From assembly GCA_019096065.1 (NCBI GenBank), contig JAGUCH010000005.1, positions 3,472,001-3,536,000 of the forward strand: a stretch of DNA of 64,000 nucleotides. The letters run 5' to 3'. This document shows, piece by piece, positions 23,401 through 35,200 of the stretch (positions are counted from its first letter, which is position 1; the number at the start of each line of letters is the position of its first letter). The notes under the pieces are model-generated. The model saw only the letters and a list, made by a program, of their open reading frames with translations. It did no database searches and was not told the origin of the DNA. The stretch comes from Paracyclopina nana (Eukaryota; Arthropoda; Copepoda; Cyclopoida; Cyclopettidae). Position numbers and translations under genes: made by a program.

Positions 23401-24918
23401 AGTAGTTGATTACTTTAGGATAAAATCGCACGCACGTTTTAAAGGTGCGGCGCTCAAATGTTAAAAAATTGGTGTAACACATTAGCTAAAGAGGTTATTT
23501 ATCCATCTGAACTCGTTTTTTAGGGCTGGTGCAGTTCCTAGAATGGCGGCTATTATTTCCCACTTATCTCGAGGATATGGATAGCTGATCAATAAATTAG
23601 AGGATTTTTGCGATGTTGTCGTGTGACATGTAATCCCGGTTACAGCGGCAGCAGCATCAGTGGAGGGTTTTTCATTGATCAGCAGTAATAGTATCTTCCA
23701 CCCAAGCGAAATCGATAATTTTCAGACTTCCAGTAGTGGATGGGGGGGCTGACGTGTGTTGCCAAAGGCGAATGCGAGCGCCACAACAGGGCGACTTTTA
23801 TGCTCGATTGCTACGCGAAATTCTCTCGAAAACTCCCAGGAGGACCAAGACTAATTGCAACCGAGGCCATGTTGCGGAGGAATGCTGATGAATGAGTTGC
23901 TATACAGTACAGGCCAGGCCAGCATAATATTACTAAGTAAAAAAGCAACCAAGAGAGCATGGCAAGGCTTATTTAGGCTAGCTGCATGCTCATGAACTCC
24001 GTTCAAGCGTGCATGCATTCCAAGTTCTCTTTCGGTAAATAGTGTACATATGTACACCCCCTTTTGCGTCGGCTCGTCTCATGTCACAATTTTTCTGTAA
24101 ACTATTTACTCGATTTACTATTTATAGAACGAGTCGCCCGGTTTCCACTGTATAATCCCCTTACTTACCAACCCCAGCGACTTCATACTCTAGCTCATTT
24201 ATTAACGCACTTGCGTTGGAGTGGAAAAGCTCCGCGATCTTTTCCTGTGAGAAAAAGCTTACCTGTACAAGTACATAACAGCCTTGCCGACGCCCGACTC
24301 CTTGAGACGCGAATAGTCGTCCATGGGCACGTCGAACAGGAATTTCAGCAAGGTTTCCCTAATGTGCAGGTGCGGCAACGACTTGTCACCCGGCAAGGGC
24401 GCCAACCAGTCCGTGATTACGGACAGCACGTTGGCCTCAATGAAGGCCAACCGCAGGTCCACTTTGCCCAAGGAAGTCTTGACCTGATTGAGCATTGCCA
24501 GCTTGTTGATGGCGGGTTGGCCTTTTTGGTTGAGCTCGCGGTCCTCGTGCGCGGCTTGGCGCATGTCAGCCATTAATTTGGCGATGGCATCGTCGTTGTC
24601 ATTGATCATGTCGATGTCTTTGGAGCCTTTTTTGCGCTTGAGGTGCACACGGTGCGTTTCGGCCTTCTTTTTCTGCAGCATCAGGTCGAAATCGTACATG
24701 ACGGGATCGTTATTTGAGGTTCCTGGTTCCTCAACTTCATCATCGTGGACGGGTTGAGTTGATTCCTCTTCCTCGTCGTCGTCTATGATGGCCTTTTTCA
24801 GTCTTTTAGGAACGATGCTCTCTTCTTCTTCGTCACTAGTGGCTTGATCTCCATTTTCCAAGGCATCTTCGAAACTTTGCTTGGCATTGGGGAGCTCCTC
24901 GTCGCTTTCGCTGCTCAT
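20401..24918 (-). CDS. IWS1: transcription elongation factor IWS1 (interacts with SPT6)
   Basis: IWS1 binds SPT6 on elongating RNA polymerase II and links transcription to histone marks and mRNA export. Two exons, 24263-24918 and 20401-20836, join in phase to 363 residues. The N-terminal 100 residues are acidic and Ser-rich ([13 protein letters not shown]). The conserved TFIIS-N-like domain spans about residues 140-245 and is cut by the intron inside [13 protein letters not shown], a point where the match to human IWS1 continues directly. The conserved C-terminus contains [19 protein letters not shown] and ends with [13 protein letters not shown]. It is much shorter than the human protein because the long acidic repeat region is missing. 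The 3.4-kb intron contains a complete zinc-finger gene on the opposite strand. Confidence 0.95.
21344..23014 (+). CDS. C2H2 zinc-finger protein nested in the IWS1 intron
   Basis: The 556-residue protein is made almost entirely of about 18 C2H2 zinc fingers and is probably a nuclear DNA- or RNA-binding protein; no orthologue is recognised. Fingers alternate between two types: one with C..C.Y after the second Cys (CEFWDY, CEYKGTH, CDYLGF, CSYTC) and one with an F three residues after it (CGANF, CNLTF, CEATF, CKLNF, CQLQF). Linkers are short and lack the usual TGEKP. The last finger ([17 protein letters not shown]) is the most canonical. The final 50 residues have no fingers. The coding part is a single exon; the ATG follows a good acceptor (ttctttcag at 21333-21342), so an upstream non-coding exon probably exists, near 21000-21160. 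It lies wholly inside the IWS1 intron, antisense to it. Confidence 0.88.
   Translation: MQAVHCDRCDYVTSSSHNCSVHYVKAHKRCIKCFKDFETFDDILQHEFLVHGKRVKCKHCEFWDYPPSTVLKHERNSHFFCSLCGANFNSSDDLSHHHKLAHPRHQKSGSEVIIPKVQNRPMRNDLTVFVCDQCFMQFSDIRLLEEHIADRRFQCRNCEDFRACNQAVFLKHVNSGHHALRCKLCEYKGTHARDLTVHCIKAHKYCSACNLTFEEKRAILNHLAEVHRENVKCKYCDYLGFPQSQLSAHVNRHRLCPVCEATFNSSEELAIHLTQHPCSWKKQSTIKPANVVVLDLIKCGFCSYTCVKPRDLLIHSISRHAFCSACKLNFLSASVMMEHMELVHSEGVRCNICSYRIFPYEELDNHQRQVHLTCSGCQLQFADLTEVEEHLREEHMVSEKHKCNACPFVGTKRAVDRHEAQMHQPLELACDRCDFKSHHRAKLDRHKRYNIGKNFECGLCPFQSCTRYGITLHKRTSHGTIKNFICGYCGKTFRMKGIFEKHVQTEHMDDKGHHHQQLSRGFNCKMSKEKKIASHELIVSMENAIVFNAIDVISSD
23015..24262. other. remainder of IWS1 intron
   Basis: This is the 5' portion of the IWS1 intron, downstream of the nested zinc-finger gene. 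I see no exon, repeat array or RNA gene. The 3' untranslated region of the zinc-finger gene must lie at its left end, but no clear AATAAA was placed. Confidence 0.5.
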
Positions 24919-26277
24919 CCTGGCTAGCAATGAACTTGAGAGACAATCAACAGTGCTGCTCAAGGACTTGCTTTTTTGGCAAATGGCCCATGTTTTTGTC
25001 CTGGCCCGGGAAAAATCATTCATATATTTTGCGATCGCATCGAATGTGCGTCAAGATGGGCGAATATCGCGTGAGAAAAAAGCGCCAAAGCCGCCTCTTG
25101 ATTCCAGAGCTACGCAGCCACTTCACTAGCAGTGCATTTAGTCCCGCCACATTTTTTAGCCAGGTTGTCCACAGGCAAAATTCAAATAGAGCTTGACGAC
25201 AAATGCCATTAAAAGAGCTTTTCAAACCTTCGGCACCTACAAGTTCGAAAGAGCGCATATCTTTGACTCCTGAAAATTTGATCGCTAAAAAAGGTAATAA
25301 AACCACAACATGGCAAAAAAAGAAAATAAAGACATGGTTGGTGTACACCCAAAAGGAATGAGGATGGCTTCCGGAGGAGCCGTTGCTGGATTCTTAAAGC
25401 GGTTGTCATTCGCCTGTTTTGACCCTCGCCAAGGCAAAGAAGCGAGCTTGCAGCGTTCATTTCTGACGGTCGGCGGTGATTTGAAGTTGAACTTGAGGAT
25501 CATCAGGATTGCCCGAGGTTCCATCGTCGTGGTCCGTCCGTCGTCAAAAACACATTTTCGCCACCTCGCTTGCCCGACGGACTGTTCGAGAGCGCCCGCT
25601 CTTCGCTTCTGAAATAAGACCGGGCGGGCCGGCAAAACGCTAAGGTTCGCCGTTGCCGCCGTTCACACTGTGGCGAAAGGCAAGAGACACCGGCCAGCCG
25701 ATTTTGAGCCACAGTGGAAAACGAGGGATCGCAACTCAGCCAAATTCTCAGTTTAACTAGGCTCATTACTGAGTTTGTTTACGCACAATTTTGCTCCGGT
25801 GATTTCGCGAGTTTTTCAACTTTGGAGAAAGAACACCAAAAATAATACTTAGTTACCACGTGTCTGTGGCAAATGACAGTGTTTTTTTAACTTCGAACAA
25901 TACTTTCATATATGGAAGTTAACTCCAACTGTGTTTTTTGTTGTGCGTTGCCTCTTTTTCAAGGCACTTGCTTCCGTTACCAATGCGAGGAATTAATTTA
26001 GGGAAGAAAACACGACAGAGCTTCGGAAAGCCGTAAAAGTGTAGAAGTATGCTCGCTGGAAGAATCCACTGTGTTTCGTAGCTGGCTGGCGTGTTTGCTC
26101 GTGTCCGCCTTCTCCGCCACCGCGAGCAGTTGTGTGTCTGTCCCTGACTCGATTCACAAGCAGCGTCCATTTCTTAGCCAGGAAATTTTCAATTTTGGGC
26201 CAAAAACCAAGATGGACCAGCGCAGATGGCAACTGCAGTGATCAACGCCGAAATGGCGACCCATTAGTGAAGCCATC
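24919..26277. other. head-to-head upstream region of IWS1 and the BAH-protein gene
   Basis: This 1.36-kb interval separates the divergent starts of IWS1 (-) and the BAH-domain gene (+). Open frames such as 25310-25612 (+) and 25503-25766 (-) overlap each other and show no domain. The sequence is GC-richer around 25560-25720 than the nearby intergenic DNA, as expected of a shared promoter region; this is inference. Confidence 0.45.
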
Positions 26278-29200
26278 ATGAACAACGGTAGGCCTTGACA
26301 GTTGCTCAATTTGAAATGAAAAAAAATAGAGAGGATGTCATCCCAATTTCACTTTTTATCAGATGCCGTGCGTCATTAATTAGTTAAAATAAGCTCCGTC
26401 CATGATTGCCATCCCTTTTCGCCATCGTGATATGCAACAATTTTTTTAAAATGTACGCAGAGAAAAAAGTTAAAATTCATTTCTTCACGGTGCATTTAAA
26501 AAGGATATTTGCGAGACAATGCAATCATTAACTTTTTTGTATAAGCTGAAAAATGGCATTTTTTAACATCAAAATTAGAGTTTGGGATTTTGCAGCCGTA
26601 ATAACGATAGGAAATACAAAAATTGCGGAGCAGAAATCTTGTTTGCATGCATGACAAGCTCTGCCTTTTATCACGCTAGAATTTGAAAAAGATCGGACGC
26701 CGAAGGAGATCAGCCGATTTCAGTCCACATTGAGAATACTGACATTAAAAAGGGAAAGAAACTTTTGTGATGTAGCAGCGAATATCGAGCGCGTCAGAAT
26801 TCAGAACGAGATGGCTTTCTTCTTCTAAATCATTACAACTACAACACTGCAGCCGCATACATTTATCATCAATTTTTGAATACTGCCCTCCTTTTAGGCT
26901 AAACTCTGGGTGGGGTAATATGAACGTTTTTAGGCGCAATTACATGCTATTTCCTGAGAAATTTACCACTTTCCCTTCAGTTTCTGCATTCACTCGCTAA
27001 AAATTGATTGCTTTTTTGCCTCCCTGCAAAAACAGTACGCCACATTTCTCAACTCTTTCAGCTTTTTAAGCATATTTATATATATTTTCCCTCTTCTTTT
27101 GATGAGTTCAAAGCTAGAAATTTGAAACTGATCTAAAAAAATTGTGTTACACTTTTCAAAAGCGAGTCTTTTTGTACGCCTACTCCAATCTATTTTTGCA
27201 TAAATGAATTTTGTTGACTCATTTCAACCCTTATCTTATCTGCTTCCGAGTGAGTGCTGAAAAATTATTTGAGCTTTAAAAAACCTTAGAGATGCAACTA
27301 GTTAAAAGTCCTTGGCCCGCCGTCGCAATGAAAAAAAACCTCGCGAACAAAGAGTTTATGCTGGTATGGTGGGTTGCACAAATAAAATTGTGTTGTACAT
27401 AGAGCCATGGCCCAGCTGCACATCCTTGAATTTAAACTTTAGCATTGGAACCCATACTGATTGCATTTATCACCAATAGGGCACTAGAGGATAGCGGGGT
27501 ATAATAATCGATTAATTAACGGCCCTAATTTGAATTGCGCTCTGAGCGTTTGTTTGCATGGTGAATAATTCTGGCCGCCAACAACAACTAGAAGGCAAAT
27601 GAAAAAAAGCCCCGGGTGAAAAAGTGAAAATTGTCCGTGCAATAATAGGGGAGGAAAACAACATCTAATGCGCTAATGCGCAGAACCCTGTACAACAGGC
27701 TTCTTCTGGCTCTTTGTGTTTGCTGAAACCTTATCTCTACTTTGCAGGATACTTTCCGCCCTACTTTGGCCATCCGGGCTTAGGCGGGCCACCGGGGCCG
27801 CCTCACCACTCCCATCATCATCACCATTTGGACCCCGCTGCCTTGTCCTCATGGGCGGCCAATCCTCACTTGGCCGCAGCTGCCATGGCCCACGCGGCTG
27901 CTGCCGAGCAAATGAGGTCCAATCAGGCCAATCACGGATTTCATCCACCGCCTCACCACGTTCCAAATCCGTTCCTTCCTCCCTCGCTTCCGTATGGAGG
28001 TGGCCCTCATCATCTGCCATCTTCGTCGAGCAATGAGAGCAGATCTGCGGTGGGACTGGTTAAACCGAGCCAAGTGATGGCTCCTTCCAGCGTTTCCTCC
28101 TGGAGCAGCCGATTGAGCGATCCTTTGCTCAACACGAGTTCTAGTAAGAAAAAAATTCCCTTTCAAATTCATACAAATTGCAACATGAAATACCAGCTCG
28201 GGCTCCTAGTCAGGTTAGGAGTAGCGTCTATGTAAACAGATTGTACCACTATTATCGGTATGCGAGTTATCAGTTCGGACTCCAAGTCAAGCCGAGTTGG
28301 GCCAGCCCAAGCAGTGTGTGTGTGTTCGGGACCTAGCACGCTGCCTAAATATTTGCCTTAGAAAAATAGACTCGATTCATGTTAATGCTAAAATTACTTC
28401 GAATAAGGTGGGACAATCTGTATTTTTTTCCCAAGATTAAATCAGAAATACTATCGCCACCTAGCGAGGCATCGGAGAACTGCCCATTAATCTCGGGGCT
28501 TGTCATACGCGAGAAAAGACGGCAATTTGTAATGATGCGCTCGGTAAAAAAGTCGCTTAGCAAGGCTTGGACTTTTTAGAAGAGCCACATGCTCGCGCTT
28601 TTGCAGCAATAAACGAAGAGGGTTGTCGTCGTCGTGAAATGTGTCACGAATTGATCCACTTGCGAGTGAAAAAGCAGAGTGACCCCGAAATAATGAGAAC
28701 CCAAAACATCTGGGCTTGATGATGGATGAATGCTTCAAAAACATGTACAATTCAGCTGGGAACTCATGCGCGCATTTTTTCCAAAATTCAAAGTTTTTAG
28801 CGCAACTCGTCGCGTTGCACAGAGGAGGGGAAAGTGCAGAATTTACATTAAACTAGGTTTATGGTATGTTTTAATGGGGCTCTTTACGACCTTTTTGCCC
28901 ACTGTGTGCACCTGCTCGTAGTTCCTGCGAACTAGTAGTTGTTATAGTAGCAGTCGAGACCAGGCAGAAGATATCTTTAAAGAGCGTGTCACTCAATTTC
29001 GATTTGGCGCACGGACTTTCTCCACATATACATAAGGCGGTCTTTCTCGCAGTGAATTCTTTTTGTTAAAACATGGCGAAAACAATACACATATTTGGAA
29101 TCGGGTCAGCGCACCCTTTAATTTAAGCCCAAAAAAGTCGTCAAAATGCGGCGTATAAGAAAGTTGCCAGTATCTCAGTTGTCTTTGGGCCTAAAGCAAA

Positions 29201-32200
29201 ACTAAAGACAGTTTTGGAAATCCCAGCCCGAGCTCTACAAATATTATTTTTGGACTTTTTCAAAAAATTCCATTATATTGCTTCAAAATCGCCATTTTCG
29301 TGTTTATTAGTGAGCAGCTCCATTAATTGAGGTCAAATTGTTGAATTAGCCATAGCTCATTGCAGGAAATATTAATAAAATGTAATATTGGCACCATTGC
29401 AACCGCCTCAACATGCCATTTAATTTGAGCCCAAACAGTTTGTCAAAATGTAGCATATAAGAAAGTTGCCTGTATCTCAGTTGTCCTTTGGCTTTAAGCA
29501 AAACCAAAGACAGTTTTGGTGGAAATCCCAGCCCGAGCTCTACAAATGTTATTTTATCAACTTTTTCCAAACATTCCATTATATTGCCTCAAAATTGCCA
29601 TTTTCGTGTTTATAAGGGGAATACCAGTTTCTCCTGTCTCAGCAGTCTGTTAAATAAAAATGCTAGCTCCAGTGCTGAGCCCTGAGCAGCCTGAGATTAA
29701 AAATCTAGTCATATCCTGAAACTGCACATAAAACTGAGCCACTTTGTGCTTCATAGCCAACTCAGCATTCTGACTCTAGGCAGGAGAAAAAACCAGTGCA
29801 AACTTGGACTGGGCTCAAATTGTAACACCAATAACCCAGCGCTGAGTTGTCTGATTTGAAAACAATTAACTGTTTTGGAAATGGCATAACATTGTCTAAC
29901 TTTCATTACTTCATAGCCATATTGCTAGCTTAGCAATTAGTTTCCCCTGTCTCAGCAGTCTATTAAATAAAAATGCTAGCTCCAGTGCTGAGCCCTGAGC
30001 AGCCTGAGGTTAAAAATCTGGTCATATCCTGAAACTGCACATAAAACTGAGCCACTTTGTGCTTCATAGCCAACTCAGCATTCTGACTCTAGGCAGGAGA
30101 AAAAACCAGTGCAAACTTGGACTGGGCTCAAATTGCAACACCAATATCTCAGCGCTGAGTTGTCCGATTTGAAAACAATTTACTGTTTTGGACATGGTAT
30201 GACATTGTCTATCATTCATTACTTACTAGCCATATTGCAAGGTCAGCAATTTGTTTCCCTTGTCTCAGCAGTCTATTAAGTAAATATGCTAGCTTCTGTG
30301 CTGAGTCCTGAGCTGCCTGATGTAAAAAAATGAGCCACTTTGTGCTTCAGAGCCAACTCAGCTGATTTTCTTTGCTTCAAAGCAATTTTTCTAGCTCAGC
30401 AATTAGTTTTCTATGTCAGAGCAGCCAATAAAGTAAACAAGAAAGCCCAGTGCTGAGCTCTGAGCAGTCTGAGGTAAAAAATCATATCTCGGTTATTTGC
30501 CATCCTTCTCACAGAAGTCTATTGCCATTTTGCCTTACTCAACTGATCTAAGTAGAACATGTTAGCAAGTATAGACTATTTATAGACAATTAATAGATTA
30601 ACAATAATGGTCTCAGGACTTTTGCCTTGGCCGTTTGCCCTGGGGGCTATTGCCCTTGGGGACTTTAGCCTCAGGCTGCTCAGGACTCAGCACCGGAGCA
30701 AGTATGTTTACTAAATAGAATGCTGAGACAGAGGAAACTAATCACTGAGCTAGCAAAATGGCTATGAAGCAAAGAAAGTTAGCTAATCTTATGCCCTTCC
30801 CAAAACAGTAAATTGTTTTCAAATCGGACAACTCAGTGCTAAGATATTAGTATTAGAATTTCTTGTTTATTTAATTGGCTGCTGAGACATAGAAAACTAA
30901 TTGCTGAGCTATTAAAATTGCTTTGAAGCAAAGAAAATTAGCTGAGTTGGCTCTGAAGCACAAAGTGGCTCAATTTTTTACCTCAGGCTGCTCAGGGCTC
31001 AGCACTGGAGCAAGTATGTTTACTAAATAGACTGCTGAGACAGGGGAAACTAATTGCTGAGCTAGCAATATGGCTATGAAGTAATGAAAGTTAGACAATG
31101 TCATACCATTTCCAAAACAGTTAATTGTTTTCAAATCGGACAACTCAGTGCTGGGATATTGGTGTTACAATTTGAGCCCAGTCCAAGTTTGCACTGGTTT
31201 TTTCTCCTGCCTAGAGTCAGAATGCTGAGTTGGCTATGAAGCACAAAGTGGCTCAGTTTTATGTGCAGTTTCAGGATATGACCAGATTTTTAATCTCAGG
31301 CTGCTCAGGGCTCAGCACTGGAGCTAGCATTTTTATTTAATAGACTGCTGAGACAGGGGAAACTAATTGCTGAGCTAGCAATATGGCTATGAAGTAATGA
31401 AAGTTAGACAATGTCATGCCGTTTCGCTGGGATATTGGTGTTACAATTTGAGCCCAGTCCAAGTTTGCACTGGTTTTTTCTCCTGCCTAGAGTCAGAATG
31501 CTGAGTTGGCTATGAAGCACAAAGTGGCTCAGTTTTATGTGCAGTTTCAGGATATGACCAGATTTTTAATCTCAGGCTGCTCAGGGCTCAGCACTGGAGC
31601 TAGCATTTTTATTTAATAGACTGCTGAGACAGGGGAAACTAATTGCTGAGCTAGCAATATGGCTATGAAGTAATGAAAGTTAGACAATGTCATGCTGTTT
31701 CGCTGGGATATTGGTGTTACAAGTTGAGCCCAGTCCAAGTTTGCACTGGTTTTTTCTCCTGCCTAGAGTCAGAATGCTGAGTTGGCTATGAAGCACAAAG
31801 TGGCTCAGTTTTATGTGCAGTTTCAGGATATGACCAGATTTTTAATCTCAGGCTGCTCAGGGCTCAGCACTGGAGCTAGCATTTTTATTTAATAGACTGC
31901 TGAGACAGGGGAAACTAATTGCTGAGCTAGCAATATGGCTATGAAGTAATGAAAGTTAGACAATGTCATGCCGTTTCGCTGGGATATTGGTGTTACAATT
32001 TGAGCCCAGTCCAAGTTTGCACTGGTTTTTTCTCCTGCCTAGAGTCAGAATGCTGAGTTGGCTATGAAGCACAAAGTGGCTCAGTTTTATGTGCAGTTTC
32101 AGGATATGACCAGATTTTTAATCTCAGGCTGCTCAGGGCTCAGCACTGGAGCTAGCATTTTTATTTAATAGACTGCTGAAACAGGAGAAACTGGTATTCC

Positions 32201-35200
32201 CCTTATAAACACGAAAATGGCAATTTCGAGGTACTAGAATGGCATTTTCGGAAAAAGTTTGTAAAATAACATTTGTGGAGCTTGGGCTGGGATTTCCAAA
32301 ACTGTCTTTGGTTTTGCTCTAGGCCAAAGGACAACGGAGAAAACGGCAACTTTCTTGTACGCCGTATTTTGACAACTTTTTTGGGCTCAAATTAAAGGGC
32401 GCGCAGACCCGATTCCAAATATGTGCTTACATCGCGGAAAAGTTGCGTAACGGCAAAGTTACGGCGGTTTTACTATGTATGCTTTTCGGGAAGCCTTATG
32501 TATGCGTGGAGAAACTCCGTGCGCCAAATCGAAATTGGGTGACACGCTCTTTCTCCCGAAAAGCTGCACTATGACGACGGCGACGAATTGTGACATTTGG
32601 GGAGGCTTGGGATTTTTTAGCCCCACCATAACGCTTAGATTGTGTTTTACTGTTCAGAGCGGGGCAAAAGGTCAATTTGTTAAAGTGTCACAAGCATTTG
32701 GTTAGACCCTCGTTTCCCCCATATATTGCTACTTTTTTTTTGCGGCGACACTGTGTGTTAGTTTTCACTCGTCCAATCTCATTTCCCTTTATCCATAGTC
32801 GCCGTCCATGATGAAACGAAATTATGGCATTTTTATATTTGTTCCGCTCAGCAGCCAGCCAGCAGCAGCATGTTTCAAATGCATTTTTATGACTTTAGGA
32901 TTTTTTTGTTCAAAAATGATTTGACATTTCCTCACAAATGAGAGTTTCACTCGCAGCGCCGAAATAGGAGACATTTTCAAAAGGTCACAACTTTACAAAA
33001 GCCGCAGATGAAACAGCTACACGAGTGCTATATGGGAGAACCATCGTTCAAATATTGAATTTATCGAATTATTGAGCTCATTTGACCATTCTTGGGACCA
33101 GGGAGGCCATGTATTTTTTTCTCATGTTTGGCAAAGCGAGGAGAAATGTAAACTTTAACGGCGATAAAGGCAGAAAGTTTTTAGTACTTTATTAAACAGG
33201 GTATGTACAGTATTTCTACATGCAGCGCAATAAAAATGCTGTCTACACTAACTTTATGAGGCCTGCACTGTACTACTATAAGCTTTAGTTGGTAGCACAA
33301 ATTATTTCGATAGGTGGCGCTAATAGAGTAAGAAATTTGTCACGAGTTGACCATCTGCGATTCTGATTGACGCGTAGCTACGTTTAATGGCTAAATAGGC
33401 TAATCAAGGCCCTTAAGTTAAAATAATTACGAATTATGTATAATGCAGCCAATTAGTGGATCCTTCGTTCATTTTGAAGGACTAGAGGTCGCCGTGAATT
33501 TAGTGGCTTCTCGAACTACTACAATCAACCTTTTTTATGGGAAATAATGACAAACTATTCGGAGAAGTATTATAATGAAATTATTATTGCCTCCTTATTA
33601 CGGACGACATATAGTGCGATATGTTTGAGGAAATATTAGCGCTTACCGTTGCGTTGCGTACCTTTCCACTCGCATGTTTCGCGTTTCGGTATTATGATTA
33701 TTAAATGCTCCCAAACCGCATGTGAATAAATGCGCATGGCGAAGGCATGTTTCTTTGCAATTCACATAGTTTCATTCTCCGAAACTATTTCGTCTGTGCA
33801 CAACAAGAACATCGGCTCAAAAAATCATAGATGTGTCTCATGTGCAATCGGTTTCTTTCAGGCCACATGTTCAATACTGGTCTGCCCCCTTTGGATCGCC
33901 AGGGCTTGTTTCCCTCGCATGGGAGCATACTCGATCCTCTGCAAACTCCAGCATCAGCTCCGCCGCCAATCAGCGTGAAAAAGCCTCCCGAAAAGCCACA
34001 TGTGACAGTCAACCTCACAGGAGAGTCAGATGAAGAAGTTCTCGTGGATGACTTTGACGGACAATGCTGTCGGACATATCCCGACAATCACAGCAAAATC
34101 CTCAAGTGGCGAGCGGAAAAGGCCAGGAAAGGCCCTACCGCTGCTGCGGTCACGGTCGTCACTACCACCACTTCGACTACAGTGGTGAAGACCACGTCTC
34201 TGGTCTCTCGAAAGCCTCAAGAAAGCGGAACCAAAACTTCCGCTGGACCCTCTTCTGGAGGTACATATTCGTGGTTCCTCTCGAAAATGTTATCAATTAT
34301 TGGTATTTTTCCAGGCTCTGCCATTCCTGTTGGAATCGCTATTGGAAGACAAAGACAGCAGCCGGGACCTGGATGGCACTTGCCATCACCAACTGGAAGC
34401 TCTGGATGTGGAGCAACTGGGAGTGCAGTGCAGCCACCCATCAACTCCTTGGTAACTCCTTCCAGGGGAGCTGGAGCTACTCCAATGCCATCTCCAAGCT
34501 CTCTGCATCATCCTCATCAGTGGCTTCCATCTCATTTGGCTTCACCCGCTGGCCCCATTCCCATGGGATATCAATTGGCCAAAGATCCTCTAACTGGCCA
34601 AATTCTTTTAATTCCCACAGGTGAGCATTCTGATTATGAAAGTTGTATACATGAAAGAGCTGTCATTGACTTGTGCTTTTTTAGATCCCACTCAGCCTCC
34701 ACATGCGTCATCTCAGGGCCTTTGGCCTCCACCTCATCATCCACATTTGCCTCATGGATATGGTGTGGATGGCAGGCTCCCACCTGGAGTCCTGGACTCT
34801 CACTACCACCAGCTTTATTATCAACAGCAGCAACAACATCTCAGATACTTGCAAGGACTTTCTCAACAGCAAGACCACCACCATCTTAGACTGTCATCCT
34901 TGCCACCAAGGCCTACTACTGATGATTTGGGCTTGTCTTCAAATGCTTCGTCATCAGCCTCTTCTTCCCTGGCCAAAATGTCTGCGGTTGCTCGCAAGTT
35001 TGACCCCTCCAGAGAACCAGAGACAATTACAGTCAGTGATGATGACGACGAGGCTGGTGACAAGATCATTCCCAAGCCCAAAGAAAGCAGCCCCAAAATT
35101 CCCCCTGAAGAAAGCCCAGTGAATTTGGCCCAAAAGCCAACTGACCCCGCTCCCACCAAGGTGGAGCAACCCTTACAGCCGCAGAATCATTCAGACTTCA

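Larger units (their letters stand above)
28144..33861 (+). other. intron 2 of the BAH-protein gene
   Basis: This 5.7-kb intron (gtaaga donor, ttctttcag acceptor) is dominated by the 3.6-kb foldback element at 28979-32552. The flanks (28144-28978 and 32553-33861) hold only short chance frames. Nothing indicates an alternative exon. Confidence 0.7.

Noticed and set aside
25310-25612. 100-codon frame starting MAKKENKDMVGV
   Set aside because: It overlaps two antisense frames in a shared promoter region and shows no family match.
30480-30700. Possible CRISPR-like or satellite array in the foldback centre
   Set aside because: No regular short repeats with spacers; this is the unique centre between inverted arms in a eukaryotic genome.
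33831-34889. 352-codon continuous frame in the BAH-protein gene
   Set aside because: Only parts are exonic (33862-34260 and 34315-34620); the remainder is read-through of introns and a wrong frame.
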